From Rosenbergiella epipactidis (GTDB taxonomy: Bacteria; Pseudomonadota; Gammaproteobacteria; Enterobacterales; Enterobacteriaceae), in the NCBI RefSeq assembly GCF_018494055.1, contig NZ_JABBFQ010000006.1:62001-126000 (forward strand): a DNA stretch of 64,000 nucleotides, in the 5' to 3' direction. Of this stretch, positions 45,955 to 59,428 are shown in pieces. The number at the start of each line of letters is the position of its first letter. Within the stretch, counting starts at the first letter, position 1. Under the pieces are notes generated by a model, which did no database searches, had not been told where the DNA came from, and worked only from the letters and a program-made list of their open reading frames with translations. The position numbers and the translations under genes are program-made.

Positions 45955-48240
45955 ATGCTCAATCAGGAACTGGAACTCAGTTTAAATATGGCTTTCGCCA
46001 GAGCGCGTGAGCACCATCACGAATTTATGACCGTCGAGCATCTGCTACTCGCGTTGATCAGCAATCCCGCTGCGCGCGAAGCGTTAGAGGCTTGCTCAGT
46101 CGACCTCGCTGCGTTGCGTGCAGAACTGGAAACGTTCATTCAAAAAACAACGCCAGTGCTTCCCGAAGCGGATGAAGAGCGAGAAACGCAACCCACATTA
46201 AGCTTCCAACGTGTTCTGCAACGTGCGGTCTTCCATGTCCAATCCTCTGGGCGTAGCGAAGTGACCGGCGCTAACGTGCTGGTGGCGATTTTTAGTGAAC
46301 AAGAGTCACAAGCGGCCTACTTACTGAGAAAATATGAAGTGAGTCGCCTAGACATTGTTAATTATCTTTCCCATGGCACGCGCAAAGATGACAGTGCTGA
46401 AGATAAACCGTCCGAAAACAGTGCCTCTTCAGACGATGCTGCAAGCGGCTCCAGTGAAGAACGTATTGACAGCTTTACGACAAATCTTAATCAGCTCGCT
46501 CGCGTGGGCGGTATTGATCCGCTTATCGGACGTGAGAAAGAGTTAGAGAGAACCGTTCAAGTCTTCTGCCGTCGTCGTAAAAATAACCCGCTACTGGTGG
46601 GTGAGTCGGGTGTTGGCAAAACGGCTATCGCCGAAGGCCTTGCGTGGCGTATTGAGCAAGGCGATGTGCCCGACGTAATGAAAGAGTGTGTGATCTATTC
46701 GCTCGATATTGGTTCACTGCTTGCAGGAACAAAATATCGCGGTGATTTTGAAAAGCGCTTCAAAGCGTTGCTAAAACAGCTTGAGCAAGATCAGAACAGC
46801 ATTCTGTTCATCGATGAGATTCACACTATCATCGGGGCAGGGGCGGCTTCCGGTGGGCAAGTCGACGCTGCTAATTTGATCAAGCCGCTACTTTCCAGTG
46901 GTAAAATCCGTGTGATGGGTTCCACCACCTATCAAGAGTACAGCTCAATCTTTGAAAAAGACCGGGCTTTAGCGCGCCGCTTCCAAAAAATTGATATTGT
47001 CGAACCGACAATGGATGAGACTGTAAAAATTCTGACCGGCCTCAAACCGAAATACGAGAAGCATCATGATGTGCGCTACACAGCCAAAGCTATCCGCGCT
47101 GCAGTAGAGTTAGCCGTCAAATATATCAACGATCGTCATCTTCCTGATAAGGCGATAGATGTGATCGATGAAGCCGGTGCTCGGGCGCGTTTATTACCGA
47201 ATAGTAAACGTAAAAAAACCATCAATATTCAAGATATTGAGACCGTTTTAGCCCGCATTGCGCGAATCCCTGAAAAAAGCGTATCCGCCACTGACCGCGA
47301 CACGTTACGCAGTCTCGATGACCGCTTAAAAATGCTGGTATTTGGTCAAGATAAAGCGATTAATGCGTTATCGGAAGCGATCAAAATGAGTCGGGCAGGC
47401 CTAGGCAATGAGCACAAACCTGTCGGGTCATTCCTCTTCGCGGGACCAACTGGCGTGGGGAAAACCGAGGTGACGGCTCAGTTGGCCAAAGCGTTAGGTA
47501 TTGAGTTACTGCGGTTTGATATGTCGGAATACATGGAGCGCCATACGGTCAGCCGTCTGATTGGTGCGCCTCCAGGCTATGTGGGTTATGAACAAGGTGG
47601 ATTATTAACTGACGCGGTCATCAAACATCCTCACTCTGTAGTGTTACTGGATGAAATTGAGAAAGCGCATCCAGATGTGTTTAATTTACTGCTACAGGTA
47701 ATGGATAACGGCACCTTGACCGATAATAACGGCCGTAAGGCGGACTTCCGTAATGTGATCTTAGTGATGACTACCAATGCGGGCGTGCGTGAGACAGAAC
47801 GTAAAACGATCGGCTTGATTCAACAAGACAATAGTACCGATGCTCTGGAAGAGATTAAGAAAATCTTTACTCCAGAATTCCGTAACCGTCTTGATAACAT
47901 CATCTGGTTTGAGCATCTGTCCACAACCGTTATTCATCAGGTGGTGGATAAATTCATCGTTGAACTGCAAGCTCAGCTTGATCCTAAGGGTGTGTCACTT
48001 GAAGTGAGTGATGAAGCTCGCGAATGGCTAGCAGAGAAAGGCTACGATAAAGCGATGGGGGCCCGTCCTATGGCTAGAGCGGTACAAGAAAACTTGAAGA
48101 AACCGTTAGCCAATGAGTTGTTGTTTGGTTCATTGGTTGAAGGGGGATCGGTGTCAGTGGGGCTAGATCGTAAGAAAGATCAGCTGACTTACCATTTTGA
48201 GAGTGCGGCGAAGCAGAAAGCAGAAGGGACCGTTCACTAG
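45955..48240 (+). CDS. clpA: ATP-dependent Clp protease ATP-binding subunit ClpA
   Basis: Hexameric AAA+ unfoldase that feeds ClpP. 761 residues (E. coli 758). N-domain residues 1-150 bind ClpS; a flexible acidic linker (about 143-172, rich in Ser, Asp and Glu) follows. Walker A motifs GESGVGKT (about residue 217) and GPTGVGKT (about 498), sensor region [11 protein letters not shown] and the ClpP-contact loop IGL (in TIGLIQQD, about residue 616) are visible. GGAGG is not exact, but GGAGGTG lies just before the ATG. A strong terminator shared with infA follows. Confidence 0.97.
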   Translation: MLNQELELSLNMAFARAREHHHEFMTVEHLLLALISNPAAREALEACSVDLAALRAELETFIQKTTPVLPEADEERETQPTLSFQRVLQRAVFHVQSSGRSEVTGANVLVAIFSEQESQAAYLLRKYEVSRLDIVNYLSHGTRKDDSAEDKPSENSASSDDAASGSSEERIDSFTTNLNQLARVGGIDPLIGREKELERTVQVFCRRRKNNPLLVGESGVGKTAIAEGLAWRIEQGDVPDVMKECVIYSLDIGSLLAGTKYRGDFEKRFKALLKQLEQDQNSILFIDEIHTIIGAGAASGGQVDAANLIKPLLSSGKIRVMGSTTYQEYSSIFEKDRALARRFQKIDIVEPTMDETVKILTGLKPKYEKHHDVRYTAKAIRAAVELAVKYINDRHLPDKAIDVIDEAGARARLLPNSKRKKTINIQDIETVLARIARIPEKSVSATDRDTLRSLDDRLKMLVFGQDKAINALSEAIKMSRAGLGNEHKPVGSFLFAGPTGVGKTEVTAQLAKALGIELLRFDMSEYMERHTVSRLIGAPPGYVGYEQGGLLTDAVIKHPHSVVLLDEIEKAHPDVFNLLLQVMDNGTLTDNNGRKADFRNVILVMTTNAGVRETERKTIGLIQQDNSTDALEEIKKIFTPEFRNRLDNIIWFEHLSTTVIHQVVDKFIVELQAQLDPKGVSLEVSDEAREWLAEKGYDKAMGARPMARAVQENLKKPLANELLFGSLVEGGSVSVGLDRKKDQLTYHFESAAKQKAEGTVH

Positions 48241-48247
48241 AAAATAA

Positions 48248-48274
48248 AAAGGCCGGAAAATCCGGCCTTTTTTA
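48248..48274. terminator. Bidirectional terminator between clpA and infA
   Basis: AAAGGCCGGA (48248-48257), loop AAA, TCCGGCCTTT (48261-48270) with additional T residues to 48273 on the plus side and a run of A before the stem for the minus strand. It can end both clpA and infA. Confidence 0.9.
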
Positions 48275-48295
48275 TGGCAGTCATTAAATGAAAGA

Positions 48296-48829
<534 letters not shown>

Positions 48830-49534
48830 TTAAAATAACCGCTTTTTCACCCAGCATTCTGACGGGATAATTCGTTTCTGCAGGTCAGCTAATTGGGTCA
48901 GAAACTGTTGGCGGGGAATTTCTCGTGCGCCCAAGGAATGCGTATGCGGATTAAGTATCTGACAATCGATCACCTCACCGCCATATACTGAAAAATGCCG
49001 ACAGAGTTGCAGCAATGCCAATTTTGATGCGTTGGGCTGGCGACTGAACATCGACTCTCCGCAGAACATCCCGCCTAATGCCATCCCGTAGAGCCCGCCA
49101 ACCAGTTCATGGCCGCACCACACTTCCAACGAATGGGCTTGGCCGATTGCGGCGAGATCACACCATGCCGCGATGACGTCTTCAGTGATCCACGTCCCCT
49201 CAACATGTGTGCTGGCACAGCCTTCTATCACCGCGCGGAAGTTATGATTAAGCGTGACGTGATAAGGGCAGCGGCGTAAAAAGCGTTGCATACTGCGACT
49301 GAGATGAAAGCCCTCAACCGGTAGCACGGCACGCGGATCGGGGCTCCACCACAAAATAGGGTCCTCCTCAGAGAACCAAGGGAAAATACCCTGCTTATAG
49401 GCTGAGAGTAACCGTTCTGGTCGCAGATCACCACCGTAAGCGAGAAGCCCTTGCGGCGAGGTTAGGGCGCTATCGGTAGACGGAAATGGCGTGTCAGGCC
49501 GACCATCTAGGCAGGGGAGGTAGATCGCACTCAT
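48830..49534 (-). CDS. aat: Leucyl/phenylalanyl-tRNA-protein transferase Aat
   Basis: Adds Leu or Phe to proteins with N-terminal Arg or Lys, creating degrons for ClpS-ClpAP, whose genes are nearby. 234 residues (E. coli 234). [26 protein letters not shown] (about residues 27-52), [42 protein letters not shown] (about 145-165) and [19 protein letters not shown] are all conserved. The ATG overlaps the cydC stop, so it is translated as part of cydDC-aat. Confidence 0.96.
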   Translation of the reverse strand: MSAIYLPCLDGRPDTPFPSTDSALTSPQGLLAYGGDLRPERLLSAYKQGIFPWFSEEDPILWWSPDPRAVLPVEGFHLSRSMQRFLRRCPYHVTLNHNFRAVIEGCASTHVEGTWITEDVIAAWCDLAAIGQAHSLEVWCGHELVGGLYGMALGGMFCGESMFSRQPNASKLALLQLCRHFSVYGGEVIDCQILNPHTHSLGAREIPRQQFLTQLADLQKRIIPSECWVKKRLF

Positions 49535-51270
49535 CGTCCATTATGGCCTTGCTGGCGTTGGCGAAAAGCGTAATAGCGGGCCTTATCCGCCATCAGCTGT
49601 TGGTGCGTTCCTGCTTCAATAATATGGCCTTGGTCCATCACACAGATTTTATCGACAGCTTCAATACCGGTCAGGCGGTGTGTAACCATCAGCACCGTTT
49701 TTTCAGCGGTGACCCTAAGAAGAAGTTGCATAATCAGATGTTCGGTCTGGGCATCCAACCCTTCAAGAGGTTCGTCTAATAGCCAAATCGGCGCGTTATG
49801 TAACAGTGCCCGGGCTATCGCTAAGCGACGACGTTCGCCACCGGAAAGTGGGCGGCCGCCTTCCCCTAACCAGCTATCTAATCCTGCGCCTTCAAGAAGC
49901 GTAGTTAAGCCGACAACCTCCAGGCTTTCGATGAGTTGTGCATCGTCAGCGAGCGGTTGAGCGAGTGTTAAGTTTTCACGTAACGTCTGATTGAAGACGG
50001 CCACTCGCTGGCTAACGACCGTGATGGTGGAACGAAGCTGGGGTTCTGAAAAGGCCGTTAAAGGCTGATTATTGATAAGGATTGTACCGGTCAACGGGTC
50101 CCAAGCACGGGTAAGCAATTGTAATAACGTTGTTTTCCCGCATCCGGTGCTTCCGAGTAGTGCTACTTTCTGTTTCGCGGCAAGTGTCAACGTTAAGTGC
50201 TCTAACACCTTAGGCCCGGTAGGGCTGTAAGCAAAATCCACACCTTCGATAGAGAGTTCAGCAGCACGATCATCGATGGCGACCGATTGAGAGGGAAAGG
50301 TCACCACAGGCTGTTGCGTTAACAACTGGTTCAAGCGCTCGGCAGCAATCGATACTTCAGAGAGGTGGAGAAAAGCCGTTGCAACCGGACCAAGCGCTTC
50401 AAATGCAGCCAGTACACAGAAAACCAATAATGCATTGTCGGCGGTGGCAATTTGTGCGATCTGATGGCGGGACATAATAACAAAGACTGCGACAATGGTT
50501 AAGCCGGTCAGCAAGATGATGATACTTTGTGCCAAGGCATTAAGATTTTGCTGCCTCGCTTGCGTTGCCAACCATTTTTTCTCGGTCTGTTCAAGCTCCT
50601 GACGCCAATCCTGTCGTGGTGGGTACAACAAGAGTTCAGACATCGCGCTGAGATGAGTAGTCAGTTGTTGCCGATAAGCACTACTCAAGCTAGCAATCTG
50701 TTCACCCGCCGGTTTGCCCACTCGATAGAACAGGGGAGGAAACAGCAGGATAACAATAATCATCACACCCGCTACCATCAGCGCGGCTTGGTGGTTGATA
50801 TAACTTAACCCCACCCCGACGACAAGTGTTACCAGTAAGGCCCCAATCATCGGTGAGAGAACCCGTAAATATAAATGATCTAGCGTCTCAACGTCGCCGA
50901 CAAAACGGTTCAGTAAATCGCCCTGACGGAATTGAGAGGTCCCTGCAGGCGCGAGTGGATAAATTTTACTGAAGATAGTAACGCGCAGATGCTTTAATAC
51001 TTTGAAGGTGGCGTCATGACTGACTAAACGCTCAAGATAACGGGCAACCGTGCGCAGGATTGCCGCCCCTCGAACCCCGGCGGCGGGTAGCATATAGTTA
51101 AAAGTATAAATACCGGCGCTGCCGGCCATTGCGGAAGCAGCGAGAAACCAGCCAGACAGACTCAACAGCCCAACACTGGCGAGCAAAGTGAGGGTGGCTA
51201 ACAATACGCCTAACACTAACTGCCAACGATGCCTACGCCACAGCGTTAAAAAAGGGAACAATGCTTTCAT
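49531..51270 (-). CDS. cydC: Cysteine/glutathione ABC exporter subunit CydC
   Basis: Half transporter that with CydD exports glutathione and cysteine to the periplasm, needed for cytochrome bd assembly. 579 residues (E. coli 573). Six membrane segments in residues 10-290, then the ATPase domain: Walker A GSTGCGKT (about 373-380), signature [16 protein letters not shown], Walker [13 protein letters not shown] and MVTHRL. Its start overlaps the cydD stop by one base and its stop overlaps the aat start. Confidence 0.95.
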   Translation of the reverse strand: MKALFPFLTLWRRHRWQLVLGVLLATLTLLASVGLLSLSGWFLAASAMAGSAGIYTFNYMLPAAGVRGAAILRTVARYLERLVSHDATFKVLKHLRVTIFSKIYPLAPAGTSQFRQGDLLNRFVGDVETLDHLYLRVLSPMIGALLVTLVVGVGLSYINHQAALMVAGVMIIVILLFPPLFYRVGKPAGEQIASLSSAYRQQLTTHLSAMSELLLYPPRQDWRQELEQTEKKWLATQARQQNLNALAQSIIILLTGLTIVAVFVIMSRHQIAQIATADNALLVFCVLAAFEALGPVATAFLHLSEVSIAAERLNQLLTQQPVVTFPSQSVAIDDRAAELSIEGVDFAYSPTGPKVLEHLTLTLAAKQKVALLGSTGCGKTTLLQLLTRAWDPLTGTILINNQPLTAFSEPQLRSTITVVSQRVAVFNQTLRENLTLAQPLADDAQLIESLEVVGLTTLLEGAGLDSWLGEGGRPLSGGERRRLAIARALLHNAPIWLLDEPLEGLDAQTEHLIMQLLLRVTAEKTVLMVTHRLTGIEAVDKICVMDQGHIIEAGTHQQLMADKARYYAFRQRQQGHNGR

Positions 51271-53045
51271 TATTCAATCTCCCCTGAGCGATGGCTTAAC
51301 AATGTTTGAAACAGTCCCTGCTCAGCGGCAAGCGAACGGAAATCGCCCATCTGCACAATTTTCCCTGCTTCCATAACAATAATAGTGGGCCAGTCGGTCA
51401 ATTGGTCGAGCTGATGGGTGACCATGATAGTCAGTTGTTGGTGACTCGCCTGTTGCAAACAGTGCATGATCCGTTGCTCATGATGGCGGTCCAAACTGGC
51501 AGTAGGTTCATCGAGCAGTAAAAGTTGCGCCTGCTTCGCCAGCGCACGGGCGACCGCAATGCGTTGTGCCTGGCCAACAGATAAATTCTGACTCTCTTCA
51601 CCGACTTGCGTGGCGAGACCTTGCGGCAAGCGCTCAAGAAACTCATCGATACCGGTTTGTGCCACTAACGTATTCAGTGCTTGTTCGCTGAGTTCGCCTT
51701 GCGGAGAAATATTTTCTGCGATAGAGCAAGGGAATAGCCGAGGATGCTGGCCTACCCAACTCACCGATTTCAGCCAGTCTTCGCGTGACACCCTATTAAG
51801 TTCATGGCCATTGATCAGTAACGACCCTTGATAAGGCAGAAAGCCTAAGAGCGCATTAAGTAGTGTACTTTTACCCGACCCGCTCGGTCCTACTAATGCC
51901 ACGCGTTGATCGACATTGAAGCAAAAATTGAGTGGACCAACTAACTGCACACCATCGATTGAGGTGATGACCCAATCGCGGGCCTCAATGGTGAGAGCTT
52001 GGGAGGGATCGAGAGTCAGGTCTTCGCGCTGAGCACTAGGGTGCAAAGGGTCCGTTTCCGTAAGGAAACTTTCAATTTCATCGGCGGCCCCGGCGGCTTG
52101 GGCTTTGGCATGATAAAAACTGCCTAAATCACGCAGAGGTTGGAAAAATTCTGGAGCTAAAATTAACGCGATAAAGCCAGCGAATAGGGTCACTGCGCCA
52201 TGATAGCTGCCAAAGTGAAACACACCGAGGTACGAAAAGCCGAAATACACGGCGACGATCGCGATGGAGACTGATGCGAAAAACTCAAGAACGGCTGAAG
52301 AGAGGAAGGCGATACGCAGGACTTCCATTGTACGTAAGCGAAACTGCTCTGTACTGTCTGCGATCGCCTGCTCTTCCGCATGGCGTCGATTAAAGAGACG
52401 CAAAGTATCAAGGCCGCGCAGGCGATCGAGAAAATCGCCGCTCAGGCGTGCAAGCGCCGCAAAGTTACGGCGATTAGCATCGGCGGCTCCCATCCCGACC
52501 ATTGCCATAAACAGTGGGATTAACGGGGCCGTCAGGAATAGAATGGTCGCCGCCGCCCAGTTTATGGGAAATAGGGTAATCAGAATAAGCAGCGGGATCA
52601 CGGCAGCCAAGGTCATTTGCGGCCGATAACGAGCGTAATAGTCGTGCATTTTCTCAATCTGTTCATGCAGCAAGGTGGTCCAACTGCCGACGGGTCGAGA
52701 AGCGATCCAAACCGGTCCTAACCTTTCTAAGCGGTTTAACACAAGTTGGCGGATAGCGAGTCGTAATGCCTCGCCTGCTTTGACACCGACTTTTTCGCGG
52801 CTGTAGTGCAGCACTGAGCGTAGCGCAAAACAACCGACGAGCAGGGCTAACCAGTGGTAAAGATGCGGAAGGGGTTGATGATCGATTAAGGCGCGTTGCA
52901 GAAGTTCTGCCAAACAATAAGCCTGTAAAAGTATCGTGAGTGCGCTGCAGGTGCCCAAAATGACCGAGAGTGTAAGCCAACGTTTAGCATGAATACGCTG
53001 CGCTTTGAGCCAGAGGGTAAGCTGTTTTTGTCTTGATTTATCCAC
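51270..53045 (-). CDS. cydD: Cysteine/glutathione ABC exporter subunit CydD
   Basis: 591 residues (E. coli 588), partner of CydC. Membrane domain residues 1-320; ATPase domain with Walker A GPSGSGKS (about 384-391), signature LSVGQAQRIAVARALA, Walker B LLLDEPTASLD, and H-loop MVTHQLDQL. The signature LSVGQ rather than LSGGQ is the normal CydD form. Upstream, trxB is 130 bases away and ends in its own terminator, so cydD likely starts its own transcript. Confidence 0.95.
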   Translation of the reverse strand: MDKSRQKQLTLWLKAQRIHAKRWLTLSVILGTCSALTILLQAYCLAELLQRALIDHQPLPHLYHWLALLVGCFALRSVLHYSREKVGVKAGEALRLAIRQLVLNRLERLGPVWIASRPVGSWTTLLHEQIEKMHDYYARYRPQMTLAAVIPLLILITLFPINWAAATILFLTAPLIPLFMAMVGMGAADANRRNFAALARLSGDFLDRLRGLDTLRLFNRRHAEEQAIADSTEQFRLRTMEVLRIAFLSSAVLEFFASVSIAIVAVYFGFSYLGVFHFGSYHGAVTLFAGFIALILAPEFFQPLRDLGSFYHAKAQAAGAADEIESFLTETDPLHPSAQREDLTLDPSQALTIEARDWVITSIDGVQLVGPLNFCFNVDQRVALVGPSGSGKSTLLNALLGFLPYQGSLLINGHELNRVSREDWLKSVSWVGQHPRLFPCSIAENISPQGELSEQALNTLVAQTGIDEFLERLPQGLATQVGEESQNLSVGQAQRIAVARALAKQAQLLLLDEPTASLDRHHEQRIMHCLQQASHQQLTIMVTHQLDQLTDWPTIIVMEAGKIVQMGDFRSLAAEQGLFQTLLSHRSGEIE

Positions 53046-53117
53046 GGAAGAGTCTTTGACCTGTTGGAATTGAACATCGACTATCTGAAATTCCTAACAA
53101 CTCTAGCACGCAGGAGA

Positions 53118-53145
53118 TAAAAAAGGCGACAGATAACCTGTCGCC
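53118..53145 (-). terminator. Intrinsic terminator after trxB
   Basis: On the minus strand GGCGACAG pairs with CTGTCGCC (53125-53132 with 53138-53145), loop of five bases, followed by a T-run on the minus strand (A-run at 53119-53124). It separates trxB from cydD. Confidence 0.88.
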
Positions 53146-53175
53146 GGGATTAATCTAGATCATACAATTAACAAA

Positions 53176-54529
<1,354 letters not shown>

Positions 54530-55024
54530 ATGGTAGATAACAAAAAGCGTCCTAGTAAGGACCTCGATCGTATCGATCGCAATATACTTAATGAATTACA
54601 GAAGGATGGGCGAATTTCTAACGTAGAACTGTCAAAGCGAGTCGGCTTATCGCCTACACCTTGCTTAGAACGCGTTCGTCGTCTGGAGCGTCAAGGTTTC
54701 ATCTTGGGATATACCGCGCTATTGAACCCGCATTATTTGGATGCTTCTCTACTCGTTTTTGTTGAGATAACTCTGAATCGTGGAGCGCCGGATGTTTTCG
54801 AACAGTTCAATGCTGCCGTACAGAAGTTAGAAGAAACCCAAGAGTGTCATTTAGTCTCTGGCGATTTTGATTATCTCCTTAAAACCCGCGTCCCTGATAT
54901 GTCTGCCTACCGTAAACTGCTTGGCGAAACACTGTTAAGATTACCTGGCGTGAACGACACCAGAACCTACGTTGTCATGGAAGAAGTTAAGCAAAGTAAT
55001 CGTTTAGTGATCAAAACTCGCTAA
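54530..55024 (+). CDS. lrp: Leucine-responsive regulatory protein Lrp
   Basis: 164 residues, identical in length and nearly identical in sequence to E. coli Lrp (MVDNKKRPSKDLDRIDRNILNELQKDGRISNVELSKRVGLSPTPCLERVRRLERQG). Helix-turn-helix residues about 30-52; RAM/AsnC effector domain about 68-150 (GAPDVFEQFNAAVQKLEETQECHLVSGDFDYLL). Global regulator of amino acid metabolism, forming octamers or hexadecamers. AGAG precedes the ATG; the gene is followed by ftsK with a 111-base gap. Confidence 0.98.
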   Translation: MVDNKKRPSKDLDRIDRNILNELQKDGRISNVELSKRVGLSPTPCLERVRRLERQGFILGYTALLNPHYLDASLLVFVEITLNRGAPDVFEQFNAAVQKLEETQECHLVSGDFDYLLKTRVPDMSAYRKLLGETLLRLPGVNDTRTYVVMEEVKQSNRLVIKTR

Positions 55025-55061
55025 ATCTGACAGGTGCAAAGGCTGAATTTTTTCGGTACAC

Positions 55062-55081
55062 TCCTGTAAATGCATACAGGA
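55062..55081 (+). promoter_or_regulatory. LexA box upstream of ftsK
   Basis: TCCTGTAAATGCATACAGGA is a near-perfect inverted repeat with CTG-N10-CAG. It lies 55 bases before the ftsK start, where the K-12 ftsK (dinH) SOS promoter also carries a LexA site. ftsK should thus have a damage-inducible promoter. Confidence 0.85.
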
Positions 55082-55135
55082 ACAGCGTATTAGGCGTTGT
55101 TCCTTCCTCCCTAGACAGGCACCTGGAGAGTACTC

Positions 55136-58100
55136 TTGAGCCAGGAATACATTGAAGATAAAGATATTGCTTTAACCCCTATGAGTAGCGGACGTCGTTT
55201 ACTGGAAGCGTTATTGATTCTGGTTGCGCTGTTTGCCGTCTATTTGATGATCTCATTAGTGAGTTTTAACCCTTCTGATCCAAGTTGGTCGCAAACGGCT
55301 TGGCACGAACCTATCCATAATTTGGGCGGTGGAATCGGTGCCTGGCTGGCGGATACTTTGCTCTTCATCTTTGGGATGATGGCTTATGCTATCCCTGTCG
55401 TTATCCTCGGGTTATGTTGGATTGCGCATCGCTACCGCTTTAAAGAGCAGCATTACATCGACTTTTTCGCCATTGGTTTACGTCTGATCGGTGTGTTAAG
55501 CCTCGTGGTAACGACCTGTGGTCTAGCCTCGCTCAACGCCGATGATATCTGGTACTTTGCTTCAGGTGGCGTTATCGGGAGTCTCGTAAGCAGTGCTATG
55601 TCGCAGTATTTTGCGCCAGCCTTAGGTACGCTGATTCTGCTTTTCATCTGGGCTGCGGGTATTACGCTTTATACTGGCTGGTCTTGGCTAACGATTGCCG
55701 AGAAAATCGGTAACACGGTAATGCGTATCGTGACCTTTGCTAGCCATCGCCGCGAAGAAGAGTACTGGGATGAAGAAGAAGAGTTCGAGCAGCCTACTGT
55801 CGAAACTCCTGATTCAGCGCAGACTCCAGTCCCAAAAGCCAACCGCAGTGTGTTCCGCCGCTTTGCCAATAAACACGCCTCTACTGCATCGGCTGCCGAT
55901 CATGACGACCCATTACTGGCTCCTCGTCCGCAGGCCCCAACGGCTGTTGCGCAGGAAGAGTATGATCCGCTATTGGATTATGATCCATTATTAGATTACC
56001 AACCGAATACAGTATCGCCTGCGGCTACGCCTGACCCTTTAGCAAGCCAACCGGTGGCGTTTACGCCAGCGGCCATTGACCAGTCTGCCAAGGTAGAGGA
56101 CGTTGCGGTACTACCCGCCACGGAGATGGCACAGCCAACAATGCCAGTCACCCCAGATACGTCAGGGGTTGACGCTGCCGTCCCTCCGGCGCAGATGCCA
56201 GAGCATACGGTTTCTGTTCCAGAACCCTTATCTCAACCGGTATACCACTTTGAGATCCCAGCAGAAAGCCGCGAATATCAGCCTCGCTCGCAACACACCA
56301 CGCAGAATGAGGCGGTTACGCCGCAGGTCAGTTACCCTGAGCGAGCGCCGACACCACCTTCTTCAACGTCGGCAAGCCCTGTAACGGCTACTGCAGCGAC
56401 GGCCGCCACAGCAGCAGCGAGCGCTAAACCTTTATCGCCCTTTGCCGCAGCGGCGAGCATGGGAAAATTAACGACACCAGATTTATCCGGTCAGAAACTT
56501 AAAGAGTCGGGGAATAACGCTCAGGTTAAGCAGGGGATAGGTCCGGAGTTACCTCGTCCTAATCCTGTGCGTATCCCTACGCGCCGCGAGTTGGCTTCTT
56601 ATGGCATTAAACTGCCCTCGCAACGACAAGCTGAAGAGGAACTTCGTCAACGCGAAACCGCGACGCATCAGGAAGAGAGTATTGATGATGAGCAGGCCCA
56701 GCATAACGCTGAACTTGCCGCACAATTTTCAGCACAGCAAGAGCAACGCTATGCAGAGGTTGAGGCTACCGATATTACTGAGCCAGATCCTGAAGAGCAG
56801 GCAGAGCAAGAAGAGCTGGCTCGTCAGTTCCATGCGGCGCAACAACAGCGTTACGAGCAACCTAATACCGTTGATACGGTGCAAAAATCACCGCTCGTCG
56901 ACCTAGCCGATTTCAGTTTCTCGCCGATGGAAGAGTTAGTCACGGAGTCACCGAGTGAGCCGCTGTTTACTATTACGCCTTCCGAGCCGACAACTCCTGC
57001 TCAGCCTGAATCGGCGGCGCCGGTTTACAGTGCTGCGGTTGAGCCAACGCCGACCGCGGAAACCCACGAAGAAGTTGAAAGCCAAAATACGGCAAAAGAT
57101 AGCTTATTCCACCCATTCTTGGTGAGACATGAGCAGCCTTTAGCCAAACCGACGACACCGCTGCCGACACTGGATTTATTGACCGCTCCGCCAGCTGAAG
57201 AAGAGCCCGTCGATATGTTCGCATTAGAGCAAACAGGGCAGCTGGTGGAAGCACGGCTTGCGGATTTCCGTATTAAAGCCGACGTTGTGGGAATTTCACC
57301 AGGGCCGGTGATTACGCGCTTCGAGCTAGACCTTGCACCAGGAGTGAAAGCCGCGCGTATTTCTAACCTTTCCCGTGACCTCGCGCGTTCGCTTTCGGCT
57401 ATCGCAGTGCGGGTGGTCGAAGTTATCCCAGGTAAACCTTATGTTGGCCTTGAACTACCCAACCAGCATCGTCAAACCGTTTATCTTCGCGAAGTCCTCG
57501 ATTGCCCAGCATTCCGAGACAATCCATCGCCATTGAGTGTGGTACTCGGTAAAGACATCTCGGGGGATCCGGTGGTGGCTGATCTGGGTAAAATGCCGCA
57601 CTTACTGGTCGCCGGTACGACCGGTTCGGGTAAATCTGTCGGTGTTAACGCAATGATCCTCAGTATCTTGTATAAAGCTACGCCAGACGAAGTGCGCTTT
57701 ATCATGATCGACCCGAAAATGTTGGAGTTATCGGTCTACGAAGGGATCCCGCATCTGTTAACCGAAGTAGTGACAGACATGAAAGATGCTGCCAACGCCT
57801 TGCGTTGGAGCGTGATGGAGATGGAGCGTCGCTATAAATTAATGTCGGCGCTGGGTGTTCGTAACCTAGCGGGCTACAACGAGAAGATTGAACAAGCGGA
57901 AGCCATGGGACGACCTATCCCTGATCCATTCTGGAAGCCGGGTGACAGTATGGATACCCAGCCGCCAGTACTGGAGAAACTGCCTTATATCGTCGTGATG
58001 GTCGACGAATTTGCCGACCTAATGATGGCAGTGGGTAAAAAAGTTGAAGAGCTCATCGCCCGTCTTGCTCAAAAAGCACGTGCGGCCGGTATACACTTGG

Positions 58101-58639
58101 TTCTGGCGACACAGCGGCCATCGGTGGATGTCATCACAGGTTTGATTAAGGCCAACATCCCGACACGTATCGCCTTTACGGTGTCGAGCAAGATCGATTC
58201 CCGGACTATCCTTGATCAAGGCGGTGCTGAGTCCTTGCTTGGAATGGGGGATATGCTTTATATGCCGCCAAACTCATCCATGCCAGTGCGGGTTCATGGT
58301 GCCTTCGTCCGTGACCAAGAAGTGCATGCCGTGGTTCAAGATTGGAAAGCGCGTGGTCGTCCGCAATATATCGACAGTATCACTGCAGGGGATGAGAGTG
58401 AAAACGGCGCAGGGGGACTCGACGGTAATGGCGAGGATCTCGATCCGCTGTTTGACCAAGCAGTAGCCTTTGTGGTGGAAAAACGTCGTGCCTCTATCTC
58501 AGGCGTTCAGCGTCAATTCCGTATTGGTTATAACCGGGCGGCGCGGATTATCGAGCAGATGGAAGCGCAGGGGATTGTCTCTGAGCCAGGCAATAACGGT
58601 AACCGAGAGGTTCTCTCACCCCCTCCTCACGAGAGGTAA
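55136..58639 (+). CDS. ftsK: DNA translocase FtsK
   Basis: Septal DNA pump that segregates chromosomes and activates XerCD at dif. 1167 residues, shorter than E. coli FtsK (1329) mainly in the linker. TTG start at 55136 with GGAGAG upstream and N-terminus MSQEYIEDK as in E. coli. Four membrane helices (about residues 22-205), an acidic and Pro/Gln-rich linker (about 210-700) with a tandem YDPLLDY repeat, then the motor: Walker A GTTGSGKS (about 825-832), Walker [12 protein letters not shown] (about 950-960) and the C-terminal winged-helix gamma domain (about 1095-1160, [22 protein letters not shown]) that reads KOPS sequences. Confidence 0.97.
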   Translation: MSQEYIEDKDIALTPMSSGRRLLEALLILVALFAVYLMISLVSFNPSDPSWSQTAWHEPIHNLGGGIGAWLADTLLFIFGMMAYAIPVVILGLCWIAHRYRFKEQHYIDFFAIGLRLIGVLSLVVTTCGLASLNADDIWYFASGGVIGSLVSSAMSQYFAPALGTLILLFIWAAGITLYTGWSWLTIAEKIGNTVMRIVTFASHRREEEYWDEEEEFEQPTVETPDSAQTPVPKANRSVFRRFANKHASTASAADHDDPLLAPRPQAPTAVAQEEYDPLLDYDPLLDYQPNTVSPAATPDPLASQPVAFTPAAIDQSAKVEDVAVLPATEMAQPTMPVTPDTSGVDAAVPPAQMPEHTVSVPEPLSQPVYHFEIPAESREYQPRSQHTTQNEAVTPQVSYPERAPTPPSSTSASPVTATAATAATAAASAKPLSPFAAAASMGKLTTPDLSGQKLKESGNNAQVKQGIGPELPRPNPVRIPTRRELASYGIKLPSQRQAEEELRQRETATHQEESIDDEQAQHNAELAAQFSAQQEQRYAEVEATDITEPDPEEQAEQEELARQFHAAQQQRYEQPNTVDTVQKSPLVDLADFSFSPMEELVTESPSEPLFTITPSEPTTPAQPESAAPVYSAAVEPTPTAETHEEVESQNTAKDSLFHPFLVRHEQPLAKPTTPLPTLDLLTAPPAEEEPVDMFALEQTGQLVEARLADFRIKADVVGISPGPVITRFELDLAPGVKAARISNLSRDLARSLSAIAVRVVEVIPGKPYVGLELPNQHRQTVYLREVLDCPAFRDNPSPLSVVLGKDISGDPVVADLGKMPHLLVAGTTGSGKSVGVNAMILSILYKATPDEVRFIMIDPKMLELSVYEGIPHLLTEVVTDMKDAANALRWSVMEMERRYKLMSALGVRNLAGYNEKIEQAEAMGRPIPDPFWKPGDSMDTQPPVLEKLPYIVVMVDEFADLMMAVGKKVEELIARLAQKARAAGIHLVLATQRPSVDVITGLIKANIPTRIAFTVSSKIDSRTILDQGGAESLLGMGDMLYMPPNSSMPVRVHGAFVRDQEVHAVVQDWKARGRPQYIDSITAGDESENGAGGLDGNGEDLDPLFDQAVAFVVEKRRASISGVQRQFRIGYNRAARIIEQMEAQGIVSEPGNNGNREVLSPPPHER

Positions 58640-58658
58640 TCACGCACTCGTGTTAAGA

Positions 58659-58690
58659 AATAGGCCAGAGTTAACTCTGGCCTATTGTTT
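58659..58690 (+). terminator. Terminator-like palindrome after ftsK
   Basis: AATAGGCCAGAGTT (58659-58672) and AACTCTGGCCTATT (58673-58686) form a perfect 28-bp palindrome, followed by GTTT. The stem is strong; the U-tract is short, so termination efficiency is uncertain. Confidence 0.65.
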
Positions 58691-58797
58691 ATGCAAAGAG
58701 TGCCCCCATATCAACTTTACACCCATTCTGCTGTTCGATCGGCTAAGTAGTGGCTACAGTTCTTCAACCTCGAGCAAGAATTTATAAGGAATTATCA

Positions 58798-59412
58798 ATG
58801 ATGAAAAAGATGATCGTTGCCACAGGATTAATCGCGGGTTTACTTTCTGCACAGGCTTTTGCCGATGATGCTGCGGCGCTGCAATCACGACTTAATAAAG
58901 TGAATAGCTTTCATGCAAGCTTTACCCAAACCGTCACCGACGGTTCGGGTGCAAACGTGCAACAAGGACAAGGCGAATTATGGGTGAAGCGTCCCAGTCT
59001 TTTTAACTGGCATATGACAGCACCCGATGAAAGCACTATCATCTCCGATGGTAAAACGCTCTGGTTTTATAATCCTTTCGTTGAACAAGTCAGTGCAACC
59101 TGGCTAAAAAATGCGACCAGCAATACACCGTTTATGCTTATTGCCCGTAACCAACGTTCCGATTGGAAAAACTATAATGTGACCCAGCAGGGCGACCACT
59201 TTGCATTAACGCCTAAAAATGGTGGCGGCAATCTGAAACAATTCAGTATTGATGTGACACCAGAAGGGACAATCAATCAGTTCAGCGCGATCGAACAAGA
59301 TGGTCAACGCAGTAACTACCAACTGAAAAGCCAAAAAAATGGCGCTATCGATGCAGCTAAATTCCAGTTCACGCCACCGAAAGGTGTGACGGTGGACGAT
59401 CAACGTCAATAA
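58798..59412 (+). CDS. lolA: Outer-membrane lipoprotein carrier protein LolA
   Basis: Periplasmic chaperone carrying lipoproteins from LolCDE to LolB. ATG 58798 gives 204 residues (E. coli 203), with the signal peptide [22 protein letters not shown]; an upstream start 16 codons earlier is less likely since TAAGGA is just before 58798. [36 protein letters not shown] (about residues 38-73) and [10 protein letters not shown] are characteristic. rarA follows 16 bases later. Confidence 0.96.
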   Translation: MMKKMIVATGLIAGLLSAQAFADDAAALQSRLNKVNSFHASFTQTVTDGSGANVQQGQGELWVKRPSLFNWHMTAPDESTIISDGKTLWFYNPFVEQVSATWLKNATSNTPFMLIARNQRSDWKNYNVTQQGDHFALTPKNGGGNLKQFSIDVTPEGTINQFSAIEQDGQRSNYQLKSQKNGAIDAAKFQFTPPKGVTVDDQRQ

Positions 59413-59428
59413 ATAAGTAAGGTTTACC

